Assembly: GCA_937952245.1 (NCBI GenBank)
Contig: CALFYS010000100.1
Span: 1-62,505, forward strand
Length of the DNA: 62,505 bases
Source of the DNA: an uncultured Alphaproteobacteria bacterium
Lineage (GTDB): Bacteria; Pseudomonadota; Alphaproteobacteria; Puniceispirillales; UBA1172
Reading direction: 5' to 3'
The notes beneath the pieces were generated by a model that was given only the letters and a program-made list of their open reading frames with translations, had not been told where the DNA came from and searched no databases. Below are positions 26,367-35,151 of this stretch, piece by piece. A program made the translations under genes and the position numbers. The stretch's first letter is position 1. Each line of letters starts with the position of its first letter.

Positions 26367-26462
26367 GGCGTGACCATACGCCTTTCATCATAGCAAAGCA
26401 ATTGCACTTCAGCCCTGAAACCGTTAAGACTTCAAAAAATATCTTAATTAAAGGAAATCGAA

Positions 26463-26888
26463 ATGTCGCTCTCACTTGCAACCGCAAACACAATCATCAC
26501 TGCCGCTCTGGCCAAAGCCCGTGCCGAAGGCATGAAGCCATTGAGCGTAATTGTTCTCGACGCCCGCGCCAGCCTTGTGGCCGCGCAATCCGAAGATGGC
26601 GTCAGCATCATGCGCCCCAAAATCGCCCATGGGAAAGCCAATGGCGCGATTCAACTGGGCATGGGCAGCCGCGCGCTGATGAACCGCGCTGAACAGCAAG
26701 CCTATTTTGTCTCTGCCATCAATGGCACCGCGGGCGGCGATCTTGTTCCTGTTCCCGGCGGTTGTTTGGTCATGGATGGGGATCAATTGATCGGTGCGGT
26801 CGGCATTTCAGGCGATACTTCAGACAATGACGAAGCCGCTGTTGTTGCGGGCATTGAGGCCGCTGGCCTGACCGCTGTCACCGGTTAA
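26463..26888 (+). CDS. GlcG/HbpS-family protein (heme-binding-like)
   Basis: Small cytoplasmic protein of 141 residues with the GlcG/HbpS (formerly DUF336) pattern: SLATANTIITAALAKARAEG, VIVLDARASLVAAQ, the VPVPGGCLVMDGDQLIGAVGIS core, and a C-terminal helix after DNDEAAV. Family members bind heme or cobalamin or accompany glycolate and diol metabolism genes; no such neighbours occur here. An AAGGAA ribosome site precedes the ATG. It is followed at 11 nt by the DUF3429 gene. Confidence 0.85.
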   Translation: MSLSLATANTIITAALAKARAEGMKPLSVIVLDARASLVAAQSEDGVSIMRPKIAHGKANGAIQLGMGSRALMNRAEQQAYFVSAINGTAGGDLVPVPGGCLVMDGDQLIGAVGISGDTSDNDEAAVVAGIEAAGLTAVTG

Positions 26889-26899
26889 TCATCGCGCTG

Positions 26900-27367
26900 A
26901 TGTCATCCCCTTCATTAAATACAACCCCGCCCAAAACGGCCCCACCAAAAATGGCTATGTTTCTTGGCTGGGGCGGGGTTTTGCCTTTTATAGGCGCGGC
27001 GGCGGCAAAACTATGGGGCGGCCCCGTAATGGGGATTTACGCCCTGTCATTGGGGACGATTTATGCCGGCATCATTATTGCATTTATCGGCGCGCTTCAT
27101 TGGGGGGCGGTCGTCAGGGATGATGCGCCAAAGAGCCAGCAAACATGGCGGCTGATTTGGTCGGTTCTGCCCGCGCTGGCGGTTGTCCCTGTCTTGATGC
27201 TATCGCCGTTTTTAAGATTGCCGTTTTTGATCATCGGCTTGCTGATTTGCTGGGCGGTTGATTTCTACGCCTATCGCAACGCCATCTGGCCGAAATGGTT
27301 TATGCAATTGCGCCATGGGCTGACATCGGTGGCGGTACTGTCACTGATCACGCTTTACAGCGCCTGA
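26900..27367 (+). CDS. DUF3429 family membrane protein
   Basis: 155 residues with five probable membrane segments and the family-like core GWGGVLPFIGAAAAKLWG, followed by AFIGALHWGAVV, containing a conserved-looking His-Trp pair within a membrane helix. The function is unknown. The N-terminal ~20 residues are Pro/Ala/Lys-rich. Probably co-transcribed with the preceding GlcG-like gene, and convergent with the EamA gene downstream. Confidence 0.8.
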   Translation: MSSPSLNTTPPKTAPPKMAMFLGWGGVLPFIGAAAAKLWGGPVMGIYALSLGTIYAGIIIAFIGALHWGAVVRDDAPKSQQTWRLIWSVLPALAVVPVLMLSPFLRLPFLIIGLLICWAVDFYAYRNAIWPKWFMQLRHGLTSVAVLSLITLYSA

Positions 27368-27385
27368 TAAAGACAAGCCAGCGGC

Positions 27386-28252
27386 TTAACGACTGCGCAA
27401 CATCACGATATTGCCCACCAGCACAAACGCCAGCCCAAGGAAGGCCACCAAAGACCATTGGTAGCCTTCAACAACGGTTGAGATCAACAACGCCCCCACA
27501 GGGAAGACAACCGTGGCATAGCCTGCTCGTTCAGGGCCAATCCGCCCCAGCAAGGTCAAATACGCGGTGAAAGCCAAGACGCTTGAGATCACCGCCAACC
27601 AGACCAATCCGCCAAGATATTGATAGGTGTGTTCAACGGAAAATTCATGGCCGCGCAAAAGGCTGATCAGCCCCAGAATAATCGCGCCATAAAACATCCC
27701 CCAAGCGGTTGTCGCCATAACAGGGAATTTGCGACTCTGGTACCGTGACGACAGCATATTGCCTGTTGAAAAAACAAGTGTTCCCGCCAGACAGAACAAC
27801 AACCCGATCCCGCCAGTGGTGTGTTCCAATTCAGGGCTATAGATTAACCCCACCCCAAAGAACCCGATCAACCCTGCCAAAATCAGCGGCAATTTCGGCA
27901 TCTTGCGATCCAAAATCGCCATGTAGAAAATATTGATCAAAGACGCGGTGGAAAACACCACCGCCAAAAGGCCAGAGGTTGTGTTCAACCCGCCATAATA
28001 AAACAAGGTGAAATTGACGCTGAACAGGCAACAGCCCAGCGGCAGCATCAACAGATGATCACGCCACGCCAGCGCGATTTTTTCATTGGTAAACAGTTTT
28101 GTGACAAGAAACATCAACGCCGATGCCAAGCAAAACCGCCAAAACAGTGAGACTTCAGGCGCAATAACCCCCAACTGCCATTTCAGCGGCAACCAGCTTG
28201 TCGACCAGCCAAAAATGACCGCGGCATAAAGGAGATAATCAAGAGGTTTCAT
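27386..28252 (-). CDS. EamA/DMT-superfamily membrane transporter
   Basis: Inner-membrane transporter of 288 residues with about ten hydrophobic segments and EamA features (FGWSTSWLPLKWQLG at the start, YFGG/LGRIGPERAGYATVVFPVGALL in the second half, here GRIGPERAGYA). I use the ATG at 28252; a longer reading would run into tRNA-Pro. The start lies only 17 nt past the 3' end of that tRNA on the same strand and has a weak ribosome site, so the mRNA may be released by tRNA processing. Substrate unknown. Confidence 0.87.
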   Translation of the reverse strand: MKPLDYLLYAAVIFGWSTSWLPLKWQLGVIAPEVSLFWRFCLASALMFLVTKLFTNEKIALAWRDHLLMLPLGCCLFSVNFTLFYYGGLNTTSGLLAVVFSTASLINIFYMAILDRKMPKLPLILAGLIGFFGVGLIYSPELEHTTGGIGLLFCLAGTLVFSTGNMLSSRYQSRKFPVMATTAWGMFYGAIILGLISLLRGHEFSVEHTYQYLGGLVWLAVISSVLAFTAYLTLLGRIGPERAGYATVVFPVGALLISTVVEGYQWSLVAFLGLAFVLVGNIVMLRSR

Positions 28253-28269
28253 GAAACACCAGAAATAAA

Positions 28270-28346
28270 TGGTCGGAGTGGCGGGATTTGAACCCACGAC
28301 CCCTACACCCCCAGTATAGTGCGCTACCAGGCTGCGCTACACTCCG
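28270..28346 (-). tRNA. tRNA-Pro (anticodon GGG)
   Basis: A 77-nt gene with CCA encoded. Acceptor CGGAGTG pairs with CACTCCG. The D arm GCGCAGCCTGGTAGCGC is typical of tRNA-Pro. The anticodon stem CTATA/TGTAG encloses CTGGGGG, giving anticodon GGG, and the T-arm contains GGTTCAAATCC. A TATAAA box about 15 bp upstream is the probable -10. Confidence 0.95.
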
Positions 28347-28401
28347 ACACAGGTTCTTTATAAACAAGGTTATGAGACTTGAGAAGTAAAATTGAACAGG
28401 T

Positions 28402-28794
28402 TTAAGCCTGTTCGAGCTGTTTTAGGCGCTGGGACGCTTCCTGAAGCAAGGTCAAAGCCTTGGCAACATCCGCTGATGGCATCAATTTTTCTGCTGGCGC
28501 GGATTCGGTAGAGGCAGATGAAGACGGCGTATCAGCGGATTTATCGCTCGCCCCCCCTGATTTCAAAACCTGTTGCGCGCCCTTGATGGTATAGCCTTCG
28601 CGATAAAGCAAATCGCGAATCTTGGTCAGCAATTGAATATCTTCAGGGCGATAGTACCGCCGGCCACCACTACGTTTAATCGGCTTGATTTGGGTAAACC
28701 GTGTTTCCCAAAACCGCAAAACATGGGCGGGCACATCTAAAACCGCAGAAACTTCAGAGATATTGCGAAAGGCGTCAGGTGATTTTTCAACCAT
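28402..28794 (-). CDS. MerR-family transcriptional regulator
   Basis: 130 residues: an N-terminal winged helix-turn-helix (about 8-75) with NISEVSAVLDVPAHVLRFWE, RRYYRPEDIQLLTKIRDLLY and YTIKGAQQVL, then a Ser/Ala-rich linker and a short C-terminal helix with LLQEASQRLKQLEQA. It lacks the cysteines of metal-sensing MerR proteins. It follows ihfA by 8 nt, the standard alphaproteobacterial order plsX-fabH-ihfA-merR. Its targets are unknown. Confidence 0.92.
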   Translation of the reverse strand: MVEKSPDAFRNISEVSAVLDVPAHVLRFWETRFTQIKPIKRSGGRRYYRPEDIQLLTKIRDLLYREGYTIKGAQQVLKSGGASDKSADTPSSSASTESAPAEKLMPSADVAKALTLLQEASQRLKQLEQA

Positions 28795-28802
28795 GACAAC
28801 CT

Positions 28803-29096
28803 CTATGATGATTTATTGACTAAATCACGAAGGATATGAGATGGACGGAAGGTCATCACCCGCCGAGGGGTAATGGGCACTTCTTGACCTGTTTTCGGGT
28901 TACGCCCAACACGTTCATTCTTGGCGTTGACAGAAAAACTGCCAAAAGAAGAGATTTTAACCTTCTCCCCTTTTTCGAGCGATTTGGAGATTTCATCAAG
29001 AATCGTAGCGACAATCTCAGCCGATTCATTGCGAGAAAGACCAATATTCTGATAAATCGCTTCCGCGATATCTGCTCTGATAATTGAACGTGACAT
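28803..29096 (-). CDS. ihfA: Integration host factor alpha subunit
   Basis: DNA-bending nucleoid protein subunit, 97 residues. It shows the HU/IHF fold: N-terminal helices (RADIAEAIYQNIGLSRNESAEIV, split as ADIAEAIYQ and LSRNESAEIV), KISSFGSFSVNAKNERVGRNPKT and the arm/tail ITPRRVMTFRPS. Promoter location and IHF-type sites were not resolved. It forms the end part of the fabH-ihfA-merR operon. Confidence 0.96.
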   Translation of the reverse strand: MSRSIIRADIAEAIYQNIGLSRNESAEIVATILDEISKSLEKGEKVKISSFGSFSVNAKNERVGRNPKTGQEVPITPRRVMTFRPSHILRDLVNKSS

Positions 29097-29193
29097 GGCT
29101 TAACTATAACAAACTGCAAAACGCCGTCAATTTGAAAAATGACAAAAATAAGGCGAGAATTGAATTGGCATCAGCAATCCGGTGTAAATCAGA

Positions 29194-30174
29194 TTAAGGA
29201 CGACCAAAACGCGCCAAGGCCGCGCCCCAAGTCAATCCGCCGCCAATGGCTTCAAAAGCAATCACATGACCTGCTTTGATCCGGCCATCTTGAACCGCCG
29301 CGTTTAGAGCAAGCGGGATGGACGCCGCGGAAGTATTGGCGTGTTGACTGACCGTCCGCACCACCTTTTCAGACGGCATCCCCAATTTCTTTTGCATCGA
29401 ATCAATAATCCGAATATTGGCCTGATGCGGCACCAGCCAATCAATATCCGAATCCTTCATCCCTGCTGATTTCAGCGCGGCATCAAGGCTTGAGGAGAGT
29501 TTTTCAACGGCGTGGCGGAAGACTTCATTGCCTTTCATGCGGACATGGCCAACATCACCCGTGCTGGACACCCCGCCATCAACATAAAGCAGGTCACGGA
29601 AACGGCCATCGGTAAACAAGCACGATGATAGAATTCCCCAATCCGGCGAAGAATCGCTGGCTTCCAACACAACAGCCCCGGCCCCATCACCGAACAGCAC
29701 CGCCGTTGTGCGGTCTTCCCAATCCAAAATACGGGTAAAGGTTTCCGCCCCAATGACCAGCACTTTTGTGGCTTTCTGGCTTTTGATTAAGGCATCAGCG
29801 ACATCAAGGGCATAAACAAACCCAGCGCAAACCGCCTGAACATCAAAGGCAAAGGCATTGACCGCCCCCAACTTGGCTTGCACCGAAGCGGCGGTGGAAG
29901 GAAACGTATCATCAGGGGTGGTGGTGGCAATAACAATGGCATCAATATCATCAACCGTAAGCCCAGCGGCGGCAATCGCTTGATTGGCCGCGTGGCACGC
30001 CAGATCAGAGGTTTTCTCACCTTCCGCCGCGATATGACGCTGGGCAATGCCAGTGCGCTTGCGAATCCATTCATCGCTGGTTTCCATGACGCCAGCAAGA
30101 TCATCATTCGTCATCACTTTTTCAGGAAGATAAGACCCTGTGCCTGTGATCAATGAGGTTAAAGCACCTGACAT
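29194..30174 (-). CDS. fabH: Beta-ketoacyl-ACP synthase III
   Basis: Starts fatty-acid synthesis by condensing acetyl-CoA with malonyl-ACP. From the ATG at 30174 there are 326 residues, with the catalytic cysteine C116 in DVQAVCAGFVYAL, the histidine in VPHQANIRII and the asparagine in SQHANTSAASIP. The upstream in-frame start at 30222 would overlap plsX by 47 nt and was not used. It begins 1 nt after the plsX stop, giving a plsX-fabH pair that links phospholipid and fatty-acid synthesis. Confidence 0.97.
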   Translation of the reverse strand: MSGALTSLITGTGSYLPEKVMTNDDLAGVMETSDEWIRKRTGIAQRHIAAEGEKTSDLACHAANQAIAAAGLTVDDIDAIVIATTTPDDTFPSTAASVQAKLGAVNAFAFDVQAVCAGFVYALDVADALIKSQKATKVLVIGAETFTRILDWEDRTTAVLFGDGAGAVVLEASDSSPDWGILSSCLFTDGRFRDLLYVDGGVSSTGDVGHVRMKGNEVFRHAVEKLSSSLDAALKSAGMKDSDIDWLVPHQANIRIIDSMQKKLGMPSEKVVRTVSQHANTSAASIPLALNAAVQDGRIKAGHVIAFEAIGGGLTWGAALARFGRP

Positions 30175-30175
30175 A

Positions 30176-31198
30176 TTATGAATTCCCATCATTCTGCTGA
30201 AGAGGCTCAACGCCTCGGGCAACAGATTTTTTCACATCATCCATGTAATCATGGGTGATCATTTGAACCGCTGTGTTAATGGCATAGGCCACGCCTTCCG
30301 CGTTTGCCCCGCCATGGGATTTCACCACAATCCCGTTAAGCCCCAAAAGCACCGCGCCATTATACCGTTGCGGGTTCAGCTTTTTGCGCATTGGCTTTAA
30401 CGCCACTTTCATCAGCATATAGCCGATCTTAGCCCAAAGGCTGGAAGTAAACGACCGGCGCATCAATGTCGTGATGAACTTGGCGGTGCCTTCCGCGGTT
30501 TTCAAAGCGATATTGCCCGCAAAACCATCACTGACCACCACATCAACCGACCCCATGGTAATATCATTGCCTTCGATAAAGCCATAGTAATTAAGCTCAT
30601 CGCCCATAGAGGAAAGAATAGTCGAGGCTTCCCTTAATGAGGCATTGCCCTTTTGTTCTTCTTCACCAACATTCAACAGGCCAATTGACGGCGATTGCAC
30701 GCCATTTGTCACCCGGCTGAAGGCATCCCCCATCAGAGCGAACTGAACAAGGTTTTCAGCCGTGCAATCAATATTCGCGCCCAAATCAAGCATACAGCAG
30801 ACGCCATCAACCGTTGGCAGATTGGCGGCCAGCGCGGGGCGGTCAATATGTTCGATTGTCCTGAGCGCGATCAGTGCCATGGCCATTAACGCGCCTGTAT
30901 TGCCGCCGGAGACCGCGGCATCGGCCTTACCTTCTTGCACCAGATCAATGGCAAGCCGCATGGATGAGTTCTTACCTGTTCTGAGGGCAATGGATGGCTT
31001 TTCATCAGCGGGGACGGTTTCGGTCGTGTGAACAATCTCAACATTCTTGAGATGGCTGTATTTTTTAATTTCTTTTTCGATAGCCGATTGGTCGCCCACA
31101 AGCACAGGCTGAAGCTTAGGCCATTTTTCAACAGCCATAGCAACACCATTGATGATCACAGCAGGGCCATGATCACCCCCCATTGCATCAATCGCCAC
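30176..31198 (-). CDS. plsX: Phosphate acyltransferase PlsX
   Basis: Makes acyl-phosphate from acyl-ACP for PlsY in phospholipid synthesis. The protein starts IDAMGGDHGP and contains SGGNTGALMAMALIALRTI and VDVVVSDGFAGNIALKTAEG (split in the text as GFAGNIALK). The listed start is the GTG at 31198, which leaves only two residues before the conserved IDAMGGD and has no ribosome site. A CTG at 31231 sits 7 nt after AAGGGG and would give the natural-looking N-terminus LSPFHENISPRV (351 residues); I think that is the real start. See findings. Confidence 0.95.
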   Translation of the reverse strand: MAIDAMGGDHGPAVIINGVAMAVEKWPKLQPVLVGDQSAIEKEIKKYSHLKNVEIVHTTETVPADEKPSIALRTGKNSSMRLAIDLVQEGKADAAVSGGNTGALMAMALIALRTIEHIDRPALAANLPTVDGVCCMLDLGANIDCTAENLVQFALMGDAFSRVTNGVQSPSIGLLNVGEEEQKGNASLREASTILSSMGDELNYYGFIEGNDITMGSVDVVVSDGFAGNIALKTAEGTAKFITTLMRRSFTSSLWAKIGYMLMKVALKPMRKKLNPQRYNGAVLLGLNGIVVKSHGGANAEGVAYAINTAVQMITHDYMDDVKKSVARGVEPLQQNDGNS

Positions 31199-31266
31199 GC
31201 GTGGGGATATATTTTCGTGAAATGGTGACAGTGAACGTCCCCTTGCAGATAAACTTCATTAAGTTT

Positions 31267-31764
31267 TTATAATTTTTTCTTCAATTCGGCAAGTGAAGCG
31301 AAGGGTTTTGTTGGATCATTTTCTGGCGACATCATAAATGGCTCCGCTTCCGTATCCCTTGGCCATGGGGAGGCCTCAAGCCCAACCAATTGGGCGATCA
31401 TCTCCCCAATATGAATTTCGTTGTTTTCAATCGCTTCAACAGAAACAGCCATTGGGTCAATTTCGGCTTCATCTTCATCCATTTCCAGCACCGCGAAACG
31501 TTCATTCACCTCAATATAGAGCGATTCAGGCACGGGGCGGTCGGTGATTCTGCATTTCTGGATAATCGCCGCTTCGATCTTGCCTGAGGCGTGAAACGCC
31601 TGATTGGCAATGGCTTTGATCTTAATGTCAGCGGTCAGGGATGATACATCCACCCAATCAAAACGCTCCGCCAGATCAAGGCAATCCTGCCGCTCCCCTT
31701 TAAGAGATAAAACCAATGGTTTGCCCGATGACAATTGATCAGTTGAAATAACAGTGTTGAGCAT
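31267..31764 (-). CDS. DUF177 (YceD-like) protein
   Basis: 165 residues of the DUF177/YceD family, which in many bacteria precedes rpmF or plsX and is implicated in 23S rRNA or large-subunit maturation. It shows LVLSLKGERQDCLDLAERFD, IIQKCRITDRPVPESLYIEV (about 87-106) and an acidic segment LEMDEDEAEIDP. It lies between the cytochrome bc1 chaperone gene and plsX on the same strand, the usual alphaproteobacterial position. The role is inferred from family context. Confidence 0.88.
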   Translation of the reverse strand: MLNTVISTDQLSSGKPLVLSLKGERQDCLDLAERFDWVDVSSLTADIKIKAIANQAFHASGKIEAAIIQKCRITDRPVPESLYIEVNERFAVLEMDEDEAEIDPMAVSVEAIENNEIHIGEMIAQLVGLEASPWPRDTEAEPFMMSPENDPTKPFASLAELKKKL

Positions 31765-31804
31765 GTTGCAACCTTAAGCGATTTACCCTGACGAAAATAC
31801 TAAT

Positions 31805-32359
31805 CTATCGTGATGCCAAAACAAATAAAGGGGCAATTCTTCCCGCCAATAAGTCCTGATCCGCGGCTTGCGCCAGCCGTTCAGCCTCATCCTTAACCAA
31901 TTGCACCAAACCATTGGCGATGGGGTCAGTGCCATTTTCACGATAAAGATTGCGCGATAACGCGTCTGCCAAGGCAGAATCATCCCCATTATCCAGCGCC
32001 TCAACATAGGCTTGCCGCCGCCCCATATAGGCGGTTGCGATGGTTTTGACCTTTTTGCTGACTTTATTTTCGCTGACCCCGATTTCATGCAGGCTTAAAT
32101 CCATATCAGCAAACATCACATCAGTCACACTTTGGCTCAAGGCTTGGCCATCTTCACCAATATCTTTAAGCCGCCGCGCCACCAAAACAGCGATCAGCGT
32201 CAATGTATCAAACCGGCCATCAAATGTATCGGCGATGTCAAACCGCTGATACAGCTCCGCCTGCCGTGCCGATGATGCGATCACTTCATAGATTTGATAC
32301 GCTTCATCTGTGCCGGGGCGCGCCCATTTCTCAACCAATTTTGACAACCAATTTGTCAT
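31805..32359 (-). CDS. Ubiquinol-cytochrome c chaperone family protein (CBP3-like)
   Basis: Assembly factor related to mitochondrial Cbp3, needed for cytochrome b of the bc1 complex. From the ATG at 32359 it has 184 residues, with YQIYEVIASSARQAELYQRF, TFDGRFDTLTLIAVLVARRL (about 45-65) and MFADMDLSLHEIGVSENKVSK, split as MFADMDLSLHEIG, matching the family pattern. It implies a bc1 complex elsewhere in the genome, consistent with the nuo cluster in this window. It is divergent from bamE. Confidence 0.9.
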   Translation of the reverse strand: MTNWLSKLVEKWARPGTDEAYQIYEVIASSARQAELYQRFDIADTFDGRFDTLTLIAVLVARRLKDIGEDGQALSQSVTDVMFADMDLSLHEIGVSENKVSKKVKTIATAYMGRRQAYVEALDNGDDSALADALSRNLYRENGTDPIANGLVQLVKDEAERLAQAADQDLLAGRIAPLFVLASR

Positions 32360-32455
32360 GAAAACACCATTTAACTTTGAATTAAACTTCAACAATCATT
32401 GACCTGAACAGCAGATCAGGCAATACATAACTGTAAATATAGAAAAGTGGATACC

Positions 32456-32902
32456 ATGATACGTAAACATCCGAAAACACTTTTAATCGCCAGCGTGCTT
32501 TCTGGCCTGATTTTATCAGGGTGCAGCAGCAAAATCCAAGCCCATGGCAACCAGCTTGACCCATATGATTTGGCCAAAGTTGTGCCGGGCAAGACGCGTT
32601 TGATTGAAATCGAAGCGCTTTTTGGCCGCCCCAGCGCGGAAGGCGCGTTTGATAGCGGTTCTATCTATTATATCGGGCAGATCATGGAAGAAGCCCCCGG
32701 CGGCAAGAAAGAAACAATTGCCCGCACGATTGTTGAATTCAAGATTGATGATCGCGGGATTGTTGATTCCATGGAAATCACCGATGAAACCAGCGGCAAG
32801 ACGATTTACACGCTTGATGCCCGCACCCCTACCCCTGGGGATAATTTCGGCGTTCTGGATCAGATTTTCCGCAACATCAGCCGCGGCAATATCGGCAATT
32901 AA
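32456..32902 (+). CDS. bamE: Outer-membrane assembly lipoprotein BamE (SmpA/OmlA)
   Basis: Lipoprotein of the BAM beta-barrel assembly machine. From the ATG at 32456 (148 residues) it has a signal peptide and the lipobox LSGC, then the BamE domain with GKTRLIEIEALFGRPS and a beta-rich region ending YTLDARTPTPGD. A GTG start three codons upstream is possible but has no ribosome site. It is divergent from the bc1 chaperone gene and followed by a strong terminator. Between the divergent genes (32360-32455) lies a small hairpin (CCTGA/TCAGG), with no clear promoter. Confidence 0.92.
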   Translation: MIRKHPKTLLIASVLSGLILSGCSSKIQAHGNQLDPYDLAKVVPGKTRLIEIEALFGRPSAEGAFDSGSIYYIGQIMEEAPGGKKETIARTIVEFKIDDRGIVDSMEITDETSGKTIYTLDARTPTPGDNFGVLDQIFRNISRGNIGN

Positions 32903-32931
32903 TCCCTCAATTATTATTTCTTGACCCAAAC

Positions 32932-32961
32932 AAAAGGCCCTTCCGAAGAAGGGCCTTTTTT
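32932..32961. terminator. Bidirectional terminator between bamE and hppA
   Basis: A perfect 12-bp stem (32932-32943 with 32948-32959) with a CGAA tetraloop, followed by a T-run on the plus strand and preceded by an A-run that serves the minus strand. It lies between two convergent genes, so it can stop transcription from both bamE and hppA. Confidence 0.95.
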
Positions 32962-32980
32962 ATTCGATATATTGTGGCGA

Positions 32981-35023
32981 TTAGTGAGCCAGCGCGGCCA
33001 GCATCAAGATCGCAACAATGTTGATGATCTTAATCATCGGGTTAACGGCTGGGCCTGCTGTATCCTTGTATGGATCACCAACAGTATCACCAGTCACCGC
33101 GGCTTTATGGGCTTCTGAACCCTTACCGCCATGGTTGCCGTCTTCGATGTATTTCTTGGCGTTATCCCATGCACCACCACCGGCGGTCATTGAGATCGCA
33201 ACAAACAGACCGGTCACGATTGTGCCCAAGAGCATCGCACCAACAGCGGTCAAGGCTGCCGCCTGATCAACGGTCCATGCCATGATGAAATACACAACAA
33301 CAGGAGCCAGAACAGGCAGAAGTGAAGGAATAATCATTTCCTTAATCGCTGCTTTGGTCAGAAGATCAACAGCACGGGAATAGTCAGGCTTCGCCTTACC
33401 TTCCATGATGCCTTTGATTTCACGGAACTGACGGCGAACTTCTTCCACCACAGCACCACCAGCACGGCCAACAGCCTGCATGCCCAATGAACCAAAGAGG
33501 TATGGCAACATACCACCGATCAGAAGACCAACAACCACATAAGGGTCTTTCAGGTCAAAGTTGACGGTCAGGTTCGGGAAGTAATGGTTCAGGTCTTCGG
33601 TATAAGCCGCGAACAGAACCAGTGCCGCCAGACCAGCAGAACCAATCGCATAACCCTTGGTGACAGCCTTTGTGGTGTTACCAACAGCGTCCAACGCGTC
33701 AGTGACGTTACGGACAGAGTCATCAAGTTCAGCCATTTCAGCAATACCGCCAGCGTTATCAGTCACTGGACCGTAAGCATCAAGCGCAACAACCATACCC
33801 GCGAGCGCCAACATTGTGGTCGCCGCGATACCGATACCGTAAATACCAGCCATCTGGAATGACACCACGATACCCGCCGCGATGATGATCGCTGGGACCG
33901 CACAAGCTTCCATGGACATGGCCAGACCTGAAATCACGTTTGTGCCGTGGCCTGTTTCAGAGGCTTTAGCAACAACGCGCACAGGGCGGTATTCAGTTGA
34001 TGTGTAATATTCGGTAATCCATACCAGCGCACCAGTCACCAAAAGGCCAACCATGGCTGAAATGAAGTAAGGCATCATCACATCCTGACCAGCAAACATA
34101 TGGTTGGTCACAAAGTAAATGGCAACAGCAGAAAGAACCGCGGTTGCGATAAAGCCTTTGTAAAGCGCGCCCATAATGTTGTTTGAAGAACCAAGACGAA
34201 CAAAGAAAGTCCCGATCACTGACGTTACAATACAAACAGCACCAATCGCCAATGGCAATTCAAGAGCGCCTGTACCCAGACCGTAAATCGATGCCAACAG
34301 CATGGTGGCCACCAATGTTACCGCGTAGGTTTCGAAAAGGTCAGCCGCCATACCCGCACAGTCACCAACGTTGTCACCAACGTTATCGGCGATCACAGCA
34401 GGGTTGCGGGGATCATCTTCAGGAATACCCGCTTCAACCTTACCCACAAGGTCAGCACCGACATCAGCACCTTTGGTGAAGATACCGCCGCCGAGACGGG
34501 CAAAGATTGAAATCAGTGATGCGCCGAATGACAGAGCAACAAGCGCTTCCATGATTTGACGTTCGCTCAGGTCCATGCCGTTCAGCACGCGATAGTAAAT
34601 CGCAACGCCCAACAGACCCAAACCAACAACAAGCATCCCTGTAATCGCGCCAGATTTGAACGCGATGTCAAGCGCGCCTGTCAAAGACGAGCGAGCAGCC
34701 TGTGTTGTCCGGACGTTGGCGCGAACGGAAACGTTCATACCAATGTAGCCGGCGATACCGGAGAAAACAGCACCAATTACAAAACCGATGGCCACATACT
34801 GGCCAAGTGTCATCACCAGAATGATGGTGACAATCACACCAACAATACCGATAGTTGAATACTGGCGGTTCAAGTATGCGCGAGCACCTTCCTGAACAGC
34901 ACCTGCAATTTCCTGCATACGAGCGTTACCAGCATCAGCAGCCAGAACGCTTCGTGCGGCCCAGATACCATATGCAAGCGCAATGACGCCGCAGACAATG
35001 GCTAAATCAACAATGTTCATCAT
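32981..35023 (-). CDS. hppA: Membrane-bound proton-translocating pyrophosphatase
   Basis: Couples pyrophosphate hydrolysis to proton pumping across the inner membrane. From the ATG at 35023 (AAAGGG 5 nt upstream) it has 680 residues and about 16 membrane segments. Substrate motifs GGGIFTKGADVGADLVGKVE (split at GADVGADLVGKVE) and DNVGDNVGDCAGMAADLFE are intact. The GNTTKA motif carries lysine where potassium-dependent enzymes have alanine, so it should be the potassium-independent, proton-pumping type. Such pumps save energy in nutrient-poor marine bacteria. A palindromic hairpin lies in the upstream region. Confidence 0.97.
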   Translation of the reverse strand: MMNIVDLAIVCGVIALAYGIWAARSVLAADAGNARMQEIAGAVQEGARAYLNRQYSTIGIVGVIVTIILVMTLGQYVAIGFVIGAVFSGIAGYIGMNVSVRANVRTTQAARSSLTGALDIAFKSGAITGMLVVGLGLLGVAIYYRVLNGMDLSERQIMEALVALSFGASLISIFARLGGGIFTKGADVGADLVGKVEAGIPEDDPRNPAVIADNVGDNVGDCAGMAADLFETYAVTLVATMLLASIYGLGTGALELPLAIGAVCIVTSVIGTFFVRLGSSNNIMGALYKGFIATAVLSAVAIYFVTNHMFAGQDVMMPYFISAMVGLLVTGALVWITEYYTSTEYRPVRVVAKASETGHGTNVISGLAMSMEACAVPAIIIAAGIVVSFQMAGIYGIGIAATTMLALAGMVVALDAYGPVTDNAGGIAEMAELDDSVRNVTDALDAVGNTTKAVTKGYAIGSAGLAALVLFAAYTEDLNHYFPNLTVNFDLKDPYVVVGLLIGGMLPYLFGSLGMQAVGRAGGAVVEEVRRQFREIKGIMEGKAKPDYSRAVDLLTKAAIKEMIIPSLLPVLAPVVVYFIMAWTVDQAAALTAVGAMLLGTIVTGLFVAISMTAGGGAWDNAKKYIEDGNHGGKGSEAHKAAVTGDTVGDPYKDTAGPAVNPMIKIINIVAILMLAALAH

Positions 35024-35130
35024 ATTTACCCTTTGGGATGGGATGGAAAAACAACATGCCCCCAATTTGCGATGTTGTTTCTGGTTTCTGGTGAAAAGGC
35101 TTATTTAACAATGCCAATGCACCACCTGTT

Positions 35131-35151
35131 AAAAAGGCCGTTATAACGGCC
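35131..35151 (-). terminator. Terminator after the rib-nusB operon (upstream of hppA)
   Basis: The 16-bp perfect palindrome GGCCGTTATAACGGCC (35136-35151) can fold as a 6-bp GC-rich stem with a TATA loop and is followed on the minus strand by five T. It lies about 90 nt past the nusB stop and about 110 nt before hppA. Promoter-like boxes (TTGCCT 35193-35198, TATATA 35170-35175, 17-bp spacer) lie upstream of it, so it could also affect hppA leader transcripts. Confidence 0.7.

Noticed and set aside
26424..26450. Hairpin TTAAGA / TCTTAA upstream of the GlcG-like gene
   Set aside because: A 6-bp AT-rich stem with a 12-nt loop is expected by chance in such sequence.
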